Assembly: GCA_964564285.1 (NCBI GenBank)
Contig: CAZMBZ010000046.1
Location: forward strand, 1-21,315
Direction: 5' to 3'
Length of the DNA: 21,315 nt
Origin: JAUWQU01 sp964564285
GTDB taxonomy: Bacteria; Planctomycetota; Phycisphaerae; SM23-33
Shown: positions 7,862 to 16,477 of the stretch, piece by piece
Numbering within the stretch: the first letter of the stretch is position 1
Layout: each line of letters opens with the position of its first letter
The notes under the pieces: model-generated
Databases searched by the model: none
Seen by the model: only the letters and a program-made list of their open reading frames with translations
Told to the model about the DNA's origin: nothing
Made by a program: the position numbers and the translations under genes

Positions 7862-9219
7862 TTCTCGGCATCCTTTTCGGCCTGGCCATGCTGAATGCCA
7901 AAGGCCTGGATGGCGTTGTACTCCAGCATCGCCTCGCGCCTCTGGACCCAGCGGCTCAGCCAGGCGTGAGACAGCAGCAGCGGAATGGCGACCATCAGCC
8001 CGAGTTGCGTCGTAATGAGGGCTTCGGAAATACCACCGGATAGCAAACGCGGGTTGCCCGTTCCGGCTGAGGAAATCGTATCGAACGTGGCGATCATGCC
8101 CGAGACCGTTCCGAGCAGCCCGAGCAGCGGTGCCACGCCCGCAAGCGCTGCGAGCATCGACAGCGATCGTTCCAGCTTCGGCGCTTCGGCCAGCAGGGCC
8201 GACTCCATGGCGGCCTCTCGCTGCTCGGCCGGCTTGTCGATCGCCTTGGCTGCCGCCAGAAGCACGCGAGCGATGGGCGTTCTCGCCGAGGGAATAAGGT
8301 CGAGTGCTTCGGTGGCGTTATTTCGCATAAGGCATGCGACAACTTTGCTCACCAGGGAGGGCGATGCCTTGGATGTCAGCAGGTAGTAAACGCGATCCGC
8401 GATCAGCAGCAACCCAAGCGCTGCAACCGCCAGGATGGGGTAAACGAAAAGCCCGCCGACGGCAAGCCACGACCCCATCGTTTTAGGCTTGGCGGGAGTG
8501 CGGTCAATAAGCGTGCCGTCGATATCAAGCGGCACGTGCGACATTCGGCCTGCCGCGGCGGCGCGGAGGGCGTCGATGTGCGATTTGGGCATGGCGGGTC
8601 CGACGATGACCTGCTGGCCATTCGGCAGCGATCGAAGCAGGCCGCAAGTTTCGAGCTTCGACCCGCAGGCGTACGAGGCGTACCCGCCGAAGGTCAGCAC
8701 GGGAAGCTCCGCTTCCTGTCCGCTTCGCGTGACGACTTTTCGGGTCTCCACGGAAATGCGAGGATTGTCTTCAATGCGAGCAAGCTGGTCGCTAAGGCCC
8801 TTCCAGATCGCCTGCTCGAGGGTTTCCGCATCAGCATTGGGATCGACTTCCGCCTGGGCGGCCCCGGCGGCTTGTGCGATGAGGCTTTGCGTGCGATGGG
8901 TCGTCATCGCGGCGGCGCGGTCCATGTCCTTGACGTCGGCGTCGAGCTCTGTGACGACATCCTGCGATTCGGCGGCTTCGATCTCGGCTGCGGCGAGTTC
9001 GTCGTAGGCCCGTTGCAGCTCGGCCGCAAGTGTCTTTCGCTCTGCCAGGTGTTGCTTTCGGGCTTCAGCCAGGGCTGTCTCGGCGGTTTTTCGGGAGGAT
9101 TTCGCCCTCTCCAGGAGCTGCTCATCGGAGATCGCCCATGCCCTGGCGACAGGCAAGGCGATGACAGCAAGCGTCATTGTCGCCATCGCGAGCCGAATTG
9201 TGTGGTTCCGGGTGAGCAT
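7858..9219 (-). CDS. TtpC-like protein: periplasmic coiled coil fused to ExbB channel domain
   Basis: A 453-residue protein with a signal peptide at 1-29 and a long coiled coil at about 32-110 rich in Ala, Glu and Lys. A periplasmic region of about 110-250 contains two Cys (185 and 192). Then comes a MotA/TolQ/ExbB domain with membrane helices near 253-275, 354-378 (LAALAGVAPLLGLLGTVSG) and 398-420. This architecture matches TtpC, the extra ExbB-like protein required with ExbB2, ExbD2 and TonB2 in Vibrio (family knowledge). It begins 6 bp after the DUF3450-like gene with AAGGA about a dozen bases upstream, and overlaps exbB by 4 bp. No symbol is given because orthology was not tested. Confidence 0.88.
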   Translation of the reverse strand: MLTRNHTIRLAMATMTLAVIALPVARAWAISDEQLLERAKSSRKTAETALAEARKQHLAERKTLAAELQRAYDELAAAEIEAAESQDVVTELDADVKDMDRAAAMTTHRTQSLIAQAAGAAQAEVDPNADAETLEQAIWKGLSDQLARIEDNPRISVETRKVVTRSGQEAELPVLTFGGYASYACGSKLETCGLLRSLPNGQQVIVGPAMPKSHIDALRAAAAGRMSHVPLDIDGTLIDRTPAKPKTMGSWLAVGGLFVYPILAVAALGLLLIADRVYYLLTSKASPSLVSKVVACLMRNNATEALDLIPSARTPIARVLLAAAKAIDKPAEQREAAMESALLAEAPKLERSLSMLAALAGVAPLLGLLGTVSGMIATFDTISSAGTGNPRLLSGGISEALITTQLGLMVAIPLLLSHAWLSRWVQRREAMLEYNAIQAFGIQHGQAEKDAEK

Positions 9220-9225
9220 CGCCGC

Positions 9226-10035
9226 CTAGTCCTTAGGTGCTTGCGTTTGTACGGGCAGTAGTGCCCAGTTGGGTGTTCCGCGACCTTCGGCGATGGCGAA
9301 GGCGTTTTGGATCGCCTGCACGTCTTCCAGCTTGGTCGCCTTGGTGAGAATCACCTGCCCGTCGCGCACGGTTGCGGGGCCGGCTTGCTTGCCGTCGAGG
9401 CTCAGCCACCATGCCGCTACGCCGCCGGCGCGAAGCATCTTGACGGCAATGGTTTGGTTTTCGAGCGAGCCGCTGACGATCTCGACGGCAGCTTGTTTTG
9501 CCCGGCGTCGGACTTGTCGCAGGCGGTCGACACCGGCGGCGAGGCGCCGCCCTGGCTCGGTGATGCTCGCCGCTCGATCCGGCGGGACCAGACCCGGCAG
9601 CGATTTGCCGGCCAGCTTGGCGAGGGCCTTTTCCAGACGCTCACAAAGCGCATCCACCACGCCCTCGACGGATTTCAGCCTTTGCTGGGCAACCTTGTGT
9701 TGCTCCAGACGCTGGCGAAGTTCGGTCTCGGCCTGTCTCGCCTTGGTCGCGGCTGCTCTGCGGAGCTTGGCCTCTCGCATAACGGTGGACTTGAGCAACT
9801 CCAGTTTCTCTTTTTCCAGAGCCCACTGCTGCTGTTCCTTGAGGAGTTGGGCGCGGGCTTCCCCGGCCGCTCTGAGTTCCGACATCACCTGCTTGGCGAC
9901 GGGTTGATTGCTATCGGGCTGGCTCGTCTGAGCCCGTGCCGTCACGGCCAGGGCCGACAGCAAAACGCAGGCCGCACCCAAGGCCAGGGCCGGGCGCTTT
10001 GAAGGTTTGGCAGGCGGTTTTCCTGAATTTCGCAT
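9226..10035 (-). CDS. DUF3450-like periplasmic coiled-coil protein of the TonB operon
   Basis: A 269-residue exported protein with a signal peptide ending ALAVTARA before QTSQ (cleavage at about 35/36). A long charged coiled coil covers about 45-145, with many QKEKLELLK-type heptads. A C-terminal globular part near 150-260 contains AAWWLSLDGKQAGPATV. DUF3450 proteins with this layout stand directly before TtpC in TonB2 operons of other bacteria; the assignment rests on architecture and synteny. The ATG is one base after the methyltransferase-like stop (TGACATG), so coupled translation is likely. The function is unknown; a periplasmic strut for the TtpC complex is a guess. Confidence 0.8.
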   Translation of the reverse strand: MRNSGKPPAKPSKRPALALGAACVLLSALAVTARAQTSQPDSNQPVAKQVMSELRAAGEARAQLLKEQQQWALEKEKLELLKSTVMREAKLRRAAATKARQAETELRQRLEQHKVAQQRLKSVEGVVDALCERLEKALAKLAGKSLPGLVPPDRAASITEPGRRLAAGVDRLRQVRRRAKQAAVEIVSGSLENQTIAVKMLRAGGVAAWWLSLDGKQAGPATVRDGQVILTKATKLEDVQAIQNAFAIAEGRGTPNWALLPVQTQAPKD

Positions 10036-10036
10036 G

Positions 10037-10804
10037 TCAGCGTTTCTCGCCTTTGGGTTTGCGGAACTCGACCCACAGACCGTAATTCACATCCGCGCCG
10101 CCGGGCGCCTTGGGCAGGTGAACTCGGGCGTTGTCTATGCCCAGGTCAGCCATTATTTTTCGCAGCGCGGCGGCTTCCTTGTCGCGGTCGTACTTGATGC
10201 GCTTGCCCTGTTTTGCCCGGATGCTCCTGGCGGTTTCCAGGGGCATGTCCCTCGGCAGACCCCGGCCGATGTAGGCCAGGCCGCCGGGCTTGAGCACGCG
10301 GAGGATTTCCTGGAAGCCCTTCTTCCGATCGCCCCAGAAGTGGTATGAGCCTCGCGAGATGACGACGTCGGCGTAGTTGTCCCGGAAGGGCAGGGCCTTG
10401 GCGTCGGCGAAGACGGCGCTGACGCGCCCGGCGGCACCGTTGACGTCGGCCAGGCGAAAAAAGTGGGCGAAACAGTACGGGTTGATGTCGGCGTTGATCC
10501 AGTGCAATTTCGTTCGCTTGCAGAGTTCGACGATCAACGTTCCAGGCCCGCCGCCGATGTCTATGCCGATGCCCTTGGTCTCGGCGAGGTCGAAGTCCTT
10601 GACGATTTGCCGGGCCAGAGGTGCGTAGACCGGGGCGAGCATGGTGCGGCTTGCCTGGACCATTCGCTCGGCCCGCTGGCGCGCATCCGCCTGCTTTGCG
10701 GTCGTGTCGTTGGCAGCGATGCCCGCCAGGGCCAGACACAGCAAAATCCCGGCTGGGATAGTCAGCCGGAGCAGGAGTTTTGTTGGGGTCTTAATGTTTT
10801 TCAT
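10037..10804 (-). CDS. Class I SAM methyltransferase-fold protein with a signal peptide
   Basis: A 255-residue Rossmann methyltransferase-like protein. Motif I is GIGIDIGGGPGT at 78-89, the acidic end of strand 2 is NADINP (Asp106), motif II/III is FADAKALPF at 132-140, and LKPGG is at 171-175. The oddity is the start: a basic N-terminus (KNIKTPTKLLLRLT) followed by a hydrophobic run, IPAGILLCLALAGIAA, looks like a signal peptide or N-in anchor and would place the domain in the periplasm, where SAM is not expected. Met48 (10663) could be an internal start giving a cytoplasmic protein, but no good ribosome site precedes it. It heads the tight DUF3450/TtpC/ExbB/ExbD/TonB run. The substrate is unknown. 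Confidence 0.85.
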   Translation of the reverse strand: MKNIKTPTKLLLRLTIPAGILLCLALAGIAANDTTAKQADARQRAERMVQASRTMLAPVYAPLARQIVKDFDLAETKGIGIDIGGGPGTLIVELCKRTKLHWINADINPYCFAHFFRLADVNGAAGRVSAVFADAKALPFRDNYADVVISRGSYHFWGDRKKGFQEILRVLKPGGLAYIGRGLPRDMPLETARSIRAKQGKRIKYDRDKEAAALRKIMADLGIDNARVHLPKAPGGADVNYGLWVEFRKPKGEKR

Positions 10805-10936
10805 GTTCGTCGGCGTTTAGCTTTCGGCCAAGTCAAAGATAGCACATTGCAGGCGACTTCTACATCACATTCATCAGGCGCGCTGTGGAACATGCCGGGT
10901 GCGGGGCTATGTCGCCATATCGACGAGTAAGGGGTT
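10805..10936. other. 132-bp spacer between the ABC ATPase and the methyltransferase
   Basis: The largest gap inside the TonB-side cluster. It could hold a separate promoter for the methyltransferase-to-TPR operon, since minus-strand pieces such as TTGACT and TATCTT occur, but no well-spaced -35/-10 pair or terminator stands out. Confidence 0.3.
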
Positions 10937-11638
10937 TCAAGGCTCGTTTGCCGTTGTTGGGGGGCGATGGTCCTCGGAGGAATCCGTGAGTCGTCCCGAT
11001 TCGATCCGAATGCGTCTCGGCGCGACATTCAGCAGCACCGGGTCGTGCGTGGCCAGGATGACGGTTCGCCCTTTGTGGCTCTCGTCGATGAGGCACTTGG
11101 CGATGATCTCGGCGTTTGCCGGGTCGAGGTTTCCGGTCGGCTCGTCGGCGAGGATGAGCTTCTGTCCGCCGACGAGGGCTCGGGCCAGCGCCACTCGCTG
11201 CTGTTCGCCGACGCTCAATTCGCTGGGCCGGTGTGCCAGCCTCCGGGCGATTCCGAGGCGATCGGCGAGTTCTGTTACCGCGTCCCTGGCGTCTTTGCGG
11301 CGTCCCTGGAGCGAGAGCGACATGGCGATATTGTCTCGCACGCTGAGGTAGGGCATCAGGAAGAACCGCTGGAAGACGAAGCCCACCTTGTGTTTGCGGT
11401 AGCGGTTTCGCTTGGCGGGTGAGCCCTGGTATACATCTTGGCCGTCGTAGGTCACACTGCCGCTGTCGGGGGGCAGCATTCCGCCGAGCATCAGCAGCAG
11501 CGTACTCTTGCCGCTTCCGCTGGGTCCGTGTACGACGATGAGTTCGCCCTGGTCGGCGCGGAAGCTCAGTTGCCGGGCGGCGTGAATGGTTTGGCCTTGC
11601 TTGGTGTAGGATTTCGTCACGTCACGCACTTGGAGCAT
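10937..11638 (-). CDS. MacB/LolD-type ABC transporter ATPase
   Basis: A 233-residue ATP-binding subunit. Walker A is GPSGSGKST at 38-46, the Q-loop Gln is at 90 (FVFQRFFLMPYLSV), the signature LSVGEQQRVALARAL is at 141-155, Walker B LILADEPTGNLDP is at 161-173, and the H-loop His is at 198. The NLD after Walker B and the Gln-rich signature fit the LolD/MacB/FtsE group that pairs with FtsX-fold permeases. The start lies 6 bp after the stop of the FtsX-type gene, its natural partner. No MacA-like adaptor or TolC homologue is seen in the window. Confidence 0.93.
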   Translation of the reverse strand: MLQVRDVTKSYTKQGQTIHAARQLSFRADQGELIVVHGPSGSGKSTLLLMLGGMLPPDSGSVTYDGQDVYQGSPAKRNRYRKHKVGFVFQRFFLMPYLSVRDNIAMSLSLQGRRKDARDAVTELADRLGIARRLAHRPSELSVGEQQRVALARALVGGQKLILADEPTGNLDPANAEIIAKCLIDESHKGRTVILATHDPVLLNVAPRRIRIESGRLTDSSEDHRPPTTANEP

Positions 11639-11644
11639 GGGGGG

Positions 11645-12796
11645 CTATTCCTCGACCAGGATGGCGTTGGGATTCATCCGGATCAGCTTGGCTATGGGTA
11701 TCAGCTCGGCCAGCAGTGCCACCGCGCACGTCAGGATAGCCACCTCTGGAAATTGCTGCCAGAGGATGGTCACAGATCGCGTTTGTGTTACCAGCACCGG
11801 CGCCAGCAGCCAACTCGACAGGAACGATCCGATGAGGAACCCCGCGCCCGAGGCCGCCAGGGCAATCGCCAGCAACTTGGCGAGGTAGAGGGCGACTATG
11901 TAGAAGTAGCTTGCTCCCATCGCCAGGAAGATGCCGACCTCGCGGCGTCGCTCCGATACCTCCTGCAGGCCGGTGACGGCGATCATCACAACCGTGATGC
12001 ACAGCACGATGGCCAGGAGATAGCCCAGGTATCTTCGGGTCGTCATCCTGGCCATGTATCGTCCCTGAGCGATCTTCGTCTTGGTGATAATCTTGAAGTC
12101 CGGGAAGAGCTTGGCAAACTCGGCTTTCTGAAACTCGCTTACGCCTTGCAGTGTCGTGCCGTGCAGGCACAAGAACGACAGGATGGCGTTGATACGCCCC
12201 GGTTTGCCGAGAAGTTCCTGGCAGTCGCCAAGCGGAATGTAGACTCGATAATCATCCAGCGAGCCGATAGGTTCGAGCACTTCCGCCGTTCGGAAAGACC
12301 GGCCCAGCAGGTCGATTTTATCGCCGGCGGAGGCATTGAGCATCCTGGCTGCCCCGGCCCCGAGTCTCGCCTCGCCGGGCGGAACGGGTTTGTCGAGATG
12401 GCCTTTTTCCCGCGTCTCATCGTTTCGGTGCACGGGGCTCATGCCGGTAAGGATCACCGAGCCATTCCCGACAGGCAGACGCTGCTGGAGGATCGAAGTG
12501 TAGTACTTCGACGCCAGGTGCGTGTGAGTGGCCATGCGAGCGGTCGCCGCCTGGTCGAAGAGCGTTTGCTTGTCCGTGCAGAGGTATGTATCGAGCGGGT
12601 TGGCCTCCGTTGGCAGAATGAGCAGGTTGTGCCCGAGGTTCTTCATGATCAACTGCATGGATCGGTTGGAGAACCGCGAGCTGTTGCCCAGGTAGGTGTA
12701 CATCGCCACCAGGGTGGTCAAGGCCGCCCAGAGCAGCAGTGTTACCGGCCATTTGTACCTGGCTTGACTTGTGACTATCTTACAGAACATTCGCAT
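11645..12796 (-). CDS. FtsX/MacB-type ABC transporter permease
   Basis: A 383-residue permease with the FtsX topology. An N-terminal helix lies at about 16-35, then a roughly 215-residue periplasmic domain, then three helices near 256-277, 298-327 and 349-368. The loop between helices 2 and 3 has the hallmark SERRREVGIFLAMGAS, and the C-terminus ends in the usual MNPNAILVEE. MacB/LolC-type mechanotransmission permeases do not usually import small solutes; they export or release envelope substrates. Its place between the TonB-dependent receptor (7 bp upstream) and its ATPase suggests a role in the same process, perhaps releasing or expelling the ligand. That is inference. Confidence 0.9.
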   Translation of the reverse strand: MRMFCKIVTSQARYKWPVTLLLWAALTTLVAMYTYLGNSSRFSNRSMQLIMKNLGHNLLILPTEANPLDTYLCTDKQTLFDQAATARMATHTHLASKYYTSILQQRLPVGNGSVILTGMSPVHRNDETREKGHLDKPVPPGEARLGAGAARMLNASAGDKIDLLGRSFRTAEVLEPIGSLDDYRVYIPLGDCQELLGKPGRINAILSFLCLHGTTLQGVSEFQKAEFAKLFPDFKIITKTKIAQGRYMARMTTRRYLGYLLAIVLCITVVMIAVTGLQEVSERRREVGIFLAMGASYFYIVALYLAKLLAIALAASGAGFLIGSFLSSWLLAPVLVTQTRSVTILWQQFPEVAILTCAVALLAELIPIAKLIRMNPNAILVEE

Positions 12797-12803
12797 ACAG
12801 GTT

Positions 12804-14897
12804 TCAGAACTTAAGACCTAACCCGGTCTTAAACAGTCTGCCCTCGTCGGGGTATCCCGCGACGGTGGAGTATTTCTTGTTGCAGACATTCTCCATCCCG
12901 ACGAAGACATAGTGTTGGCGATCTTTCCCGAAGTGGTAGGTCACCTTGGCGTCGAGGTCCGTGAACGATCCCAGACTGGCTGGGTCTGACCCGCCGGGCA
13001 GGAAGCGGTCGTTTTCGTAGGACCCGACGTGCTTGGACATGAGCGATATCTCCAAGCCCTTCCACAGCCAGCTTACCCCGCCGCCAAGAACGCACCGGGG
13101 CACTTCCTTGTCTCGCGTCCAGCCGCCTTCGGAGCCCTTGCGGTCGGTCTGCATCACTACGGCGTTGAAGAAGAACTGGAACCCGCTGTCGAAGCGGCGG
13201 GTTCGCATATCGAACTCCAGGCCGTAATTGGCGCGGTCGGCGTTTTCGTACAGTCCGAAGTCTTCGTCGTTGACGATCACCTTCTGGCCGTTGAGCAGGG
13301 CGGCGTCTTTCTGGTGGACGTAGAAGCCCGTCAGCGATGCCTCGCCGAAGTTTTTCCACTGGCCCTTGAGGCCCAGGTCGAACTTGGCCCGCGTTTCGTT
13401 GCCGGGTTTGCCCAGTTGGGCGTTCAGCATGCCGGGCTTGGCGGCGATCTGCCCGATTGCGAAGTTGCCATGCAGCGACCAGATGTCGGTCAGGGCATAC
13501 GAAGCGCCCGTGGTGAGCGTCTGGAGGGGGTCTTCCCACTTGTTTTTGATCAGAACGCTCTTGAGTTGCCCGGCTGCGCCCTGGATGTTGAGCCCACCGA
13601 ACTGGTCTATGCGGGTGTGCGTCAGGCGATAGCCGATATTCACGTCCAGCTTGCCGAAATCGTGTTCGTCGACGATCACGCCGGAGTACGTGCCCAGTTG
13701 GCCTGGCCTGCCGACGTAGAACCGCTTGCCGGTCGGCGAGTTCCAGTGGTTGAACATGCCGCCGAATCGCAGCGTGTTGTTGTCGCCGACCTTAAGGCTC
13801 TGGATGACGCGCGCGCCGTATTCGTAGTCGCGCTCGACCCAGTCGGCGCTTCCCACGCGATGGCCTACCAATCGCCGGTGGGCGTAGCTGGTGGTTATCT
13901 CCGTCGAGGCCCTTTCGGACGCCTCGTAATGCGCCTTGCCGACGACCATGTACATGCAGATGGGGTCGTAACTGTCGCGGCGCGTCTGGAGCGTACCCGT
14001 CGCCGGCGGCTCGGCGAGTTGAAGCTCGCGGTCGCCAGTGTAGCTGTAGGCCGTCAGGCTCAAGGTCAGCGGCTTGGTCGGTTTGTAGACGACCCTGCCG
14101 AAGAAGTTCGTGATGTTCTCCTCGGCGTTTTCGTGGCTGGGCCCGTCGGTGTGACGGTAGCCGATCCCCACGCCGTAAGAGAGCTTGTCACCGACGACGT
14201 TGCCGTGACTGACATTGTTCAGCCAGGTGTTGTTGCTGCCGTACTCGACGTCGAGCCTGGTCTCCTGCTCGGTATAGGTCCGTGGAATGATGTGGACCAG
14301 GCCCGTCATGCCGCCCGGCCCAAGCAGCAGGGCGCTGCTGGAGCGGACCAGTTCGATTCGCTCGATCGTCGCGGCGTTGAAGAAGTAGTTGGTCTCGTGG
14401 AACTCTCTCTGCCACGCGCCGTCGACGACGTAAGTGGGGTAGGGGTAACGCTGCCCGCGAACGGAGAAGAACTTCTTGACCTTGCGACCGCGGCTCTCCG
14501 TCCATGCGCCGGGAGTGTACTTCAGCGCGTCGATAACCGAGTAGGCGTCCAGCCAGCGGATCTCCTCCTTGCCGACGACCGTGGTGGCGGTGTCCAACCC
14601 GGAGGATTCCGTCAGCGGACGCTCGATCAGATCGCGGGGCGGCAGGGCGGTGAAGATGGACCTTTCGCCCTGCTCGACGGGCGATTTCTTGCCGGTGATG
14701 ACGATTTCGGGCAGTTTGTGTTCGCCCGGTTTTTCCTCGGGTGTGTTGGCGTCGGACTCACCGGCAGGGGCCGTGGCGGTCGCGACTGGCTGGGTGGTCG
14801 CCGGGGCGGGTGTGTTTGGGTCTTCCGCTTGCACTGCCGCGGTAAACACTACCAGCAGTGCCGTCATCACAATCGTAGCCCGTACGGTCCTTTTCAC
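12804..14897 (-). CDS. TonB-dependent outer-membrane receptor
   Basis: A 697-residue TonB-dependent transporter. The signal peptide covers 1-24 (ending TAAVQA), followed by a Thr/Pro/Glu-rich linker. A TonB-box-like EIVITG is at 64-69. The plug domain spans about 100-207 with the conserved FSVRGQRYPYPTYVVDG and VRSSSALLLGPGGMTGLVHI. The rest is a beta barrel that ends in a terminal Phe (LGLKF), as outer-membrane barrels do. The start is GTG 14897, with AGGAG at 14907-14911 nine bases upstream. The plug style is like siderophore or vitamin receptors, but the ligand cannot be assigned. It is the first gene of the receptor/FtsX/ATPase group and lies 176 bp after the anti-sigma gene, a typical target arrangement. 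Confidence 0.93.
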   Translation of the reverse strand: MKRTVRATIVMTALLVVFTAAVQAEDPNTPAPATTQPVATATAPAGESDANTPEEKPGEHKLPEIVITGKKSPVEQGERSIFTALPPRDLIERPLTESSGLDTATTVVGKEEIRWLDAYSVIDALKYTPGAWTESRGRKVKKFFSVRGQRYPYPTYVVDGAWQREFHETNYFFNAATIERIELVRSSSALLLGPGGMTGLVHIIPRTYTEQETRLDVEYGSNNTWLNNVSHGNVVGDKLSYGVGIGYRHTDGPSHENAEENITNFFGRVVYKPTKPLTLSLTAYSYTGDRELQLAEPPATGTLQTRRDSYDPICMYMVVGKAHYEASERASTEITTSYAHRRLVGHRVGSADWVERDYEYGARVIQSLKVGDNNTLRFGGMFNHWNSPTGKRFYVGRPGQLGTYSGVIVDEHDFGKLDVNIGYRLTHTRIDQFGGLNIQGAAGQLKSVLIKNKWEDPLQTLTTGASYALTDIWSLHGNFAIGQIAAKPGMLNAQLGKPGNETRAKFDLGLKGQWKNFGEASLTGFYVHQKDAALLNGQKVIVNDEDFGLYENADRANYGLEFDMRTRRFDSGFQFFFNAVVMQTDRKGSEGGWTRDKEVPRCVLGGGVSWLWKGLEISLMSKHVGSYENDRFLPGGSDPASLGSFTDLDAKVTYHFGKDRQHYVFVGMENVCNKKYSTVAGYPDEGRLFKTGLGLKF

Positions 14898-15073
14898 TCG
14901 CCCAGTCTCCTAATCATAAGATCAAAACACAAAACTGCATCTGTCCCGGCTGGCCATATCCGATGCGTGGCAGCGCGGTGTATCGACGTATAAAAGAACT
15001 ACGACTGTCGCGGTTGTTTCGGGACACAAAAGGGCACAAATGACCGGGCTGGATTATCTTTGGTGTTGGCGGG
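14898..15073 (-). promoter_or_regulatory. Probable regulatory region of the TonB-dependent receptor
   Basis: The 176-bp gap between anti-sigma and receptor holds the receptor ribosome site (AGGAG, 14907-14911) and a likely promoter. On the plus strand it has TGTTTCGGGACA at 15015-15026, running into a near-tandem GGGACACAAA/AGGGCACAAA at 15021-15040. A similar GTTTTGGGGACA lies before the anti-sigma gene at 16526-16537. These may be sigma or operator elements; no standard -35/-10 pair is clear. Confidence 0.35.
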
Positions 15074-16477
15074 TCATTGCGTGCGAATCGCGATTGCGTG
15101 AATGACGCCGTCGTTGGTCTTTATGAAGCCGGTGCCTCCGATGCGACGGAAGGCGCCGCAGGAGCGTATGCCCGCGATCTCCCATGCTTTCGTGCCCGTT
15201 CGCGAATCCAGCGCGAGCAGGCGACCGTCGGCGCTGGTGTCGACGAAGTGTATCAGCCCCTGCTCGTCAGTCATCGGTCCGCATCCGCTGGCGTCCCTTG
15301 ACCACAACAGTCCTCCGGTTCTGCCGTCATAGGCCAGCACGCCATTGCCGCGAAGATATACCCCGTCACTCGAGGCCAGAAGGTGCTGCGCGTCGCCGGT
15401 CTGCGTCTCCCACAGGCGTTTACGAGATGTCAGGTCCAGGCAGATAAGTCGCGACCCGGCGTTTCGGCCAGGCAGCACCAGGAATGCCCTTTCCCCCGCC
15501 AGCGCCAGCAGAGGGCGCTTGAAATGCAGCGTTTTCCCGCCGAGCGGTTCCAGCCAGACGTCGCTGCCCGTCTCGACGTCAAGTCGGCGAATCGAAGTTG
15601 TGCTCGCGACGCACAGGTCACCGTCGGCTGCGGCGGCAGCGAGGGGGCCTTCGCCGGGGATGGCTCGTTTCCATGTGGCCAGGCCGGTGCTTGTATCGAC
15701 CATGTGGACGGCCGACCTGGTCGTCCAGCAGATGCGCCCGTCGTTTACACACACGGCGCGGCAGCAGGTCAGGCCAAGTCCCGGTCCGTCGCCCGAGTAT
15801 CGCCACAGAACGCTCCCATCACGGGCATTGAGTGCTATCAGGTCGGTTTGTCTTTGAGCTGACGACAGGCAGTAAACGCGCGAGTTATCCGCGGCGATGA
15901 ATCCGCGGCTGGACTGGTCTGACCGCCAGAGCAGATCGCCGGTCGATGCCTCAATCGCGGCCACGCGGTCTCCCATGGCGTCTCTATGGAGGAAGTACAT
16001 GCTCGATCCGTGGATCACAACCGTATCTGCAGGGGAAGCCGTAAGCGCTTGTGCGCCACCGTGGCACCACATCTCCCGCACGTTCGCAGTCGCGATTCGG
16101 GAAGGTTGCGATTCCATGTCGCCGGTTGGCTGAGGTAGCCCGGGTCCAAGCCATCGGCCTTGCCACAGGGCCGCGCCCAGCACAAGCACTGCGGCGACTG
16201 CGCTGGCGCCGAGGACGGCCCGCCTCCATCGCAATCGTCGGGTTTGGCGCCTGGCTTCTTCGGTGACAGTTTGTTGGAGTGATTGGACGAACTCCGGTCT
16301 GGACGTGGTAACGCTTGTCTGCGAATGAATATCCGCGATGATTTCCCGGTACTCCGCCACGGCGCGGCGACAGTGAGGACATATCGCGAGGTGGGCGATA
16401 AGCTCCTGTGTCTCTCTGGGCGAGAGTTCTTCCAGCACGTAAAGCTCAATCAGTTGGTTCGCTTGGTCGCATTGCAT
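15074..16477 (-). CDS. Membrane anti-sigma factor with periplasmic PQQ-like propeller
   Basis: A 467-residue protein with an N-terminal zinc-finger anti-sigma (ZAS) domain carrying His29, Cys33 and Cys36 in HLAICPHC. One membrane helix follows at about 86-105 (AVLGASAVAAVLVLGAALW). The large periplasmic part has PQQ/quinoprotein-like beta-propeller repeats such as ARDGSVLWRYSGDG, TGLATWKRAIPGEG and DGRTGGLLWSRDASG. It should bind and hold the ECF sigma factor encoded just upstream and release it on a periplasmic signal. The propeller may sense ligand or the receptor; it has no sign of being an enzyme. Such fusions are met in planctomycetes (general knowledge). Confidence 0.88.
   Translation of the reverse strand: MQCDQANQLIELYVLEELSPRETQELIAHLAICPHCRRAVAEYREIIADIHSQTSVTTSRPEFVQSLQQTVTEEARRQTRRLRWRRAVLGASAVAAVLVLGAALWQGRWLGPGLPQPTGDMESQPSRIATANVREMWCHGGAQALTASPADTVVIHGSSMYFLHRDAMGDRVAAIEASTGDLLWRSDQSSRGFIAADNSRVYCLSSAQRQTDLIALNARDGSVLWRYSGDGPGLGLTCCRAVCVNDGRICWTTRSAVHMVDTSTGLATWKRAIPGEGPLAAAAADGDLCVASTTSIRRLDVETGSDVWLEPLGGKTLHFKRPLLALAGERAFLVLPGRNAGSRLICLDLTSRKRLWETQTGDAQHLLASSDGVYLRGNGVLAYDGRTGGLLWSRDASGCGPMTDEQGLIHFVDTSADGRLLALDSRTGTKAWEIAGIRSCGAFRRIGGTGFIKTNDGVIHAIAIRTQ

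Noticed and set aside
11438..12814. A 458-codon plus-strand open frame opposite the FtsX permease and ATPase genes
   Set aside because: It is antisense to two genes with intact ABC/FtsX motifs. Its product is low in hydrophobic structure, rich in His/Gln/Arg, and has no recognisable domain.
13029..14993. A 654-codon open frame on the plus strand across the receptor gene
   Set aside because: It lies antisense to a clear TonB-dependent receptor with signal peptide, plug and terminal Phe. Long antisense frames are expected in GC-rich coding DNA, and its Val/Gly/Asp-rich product matches no family.
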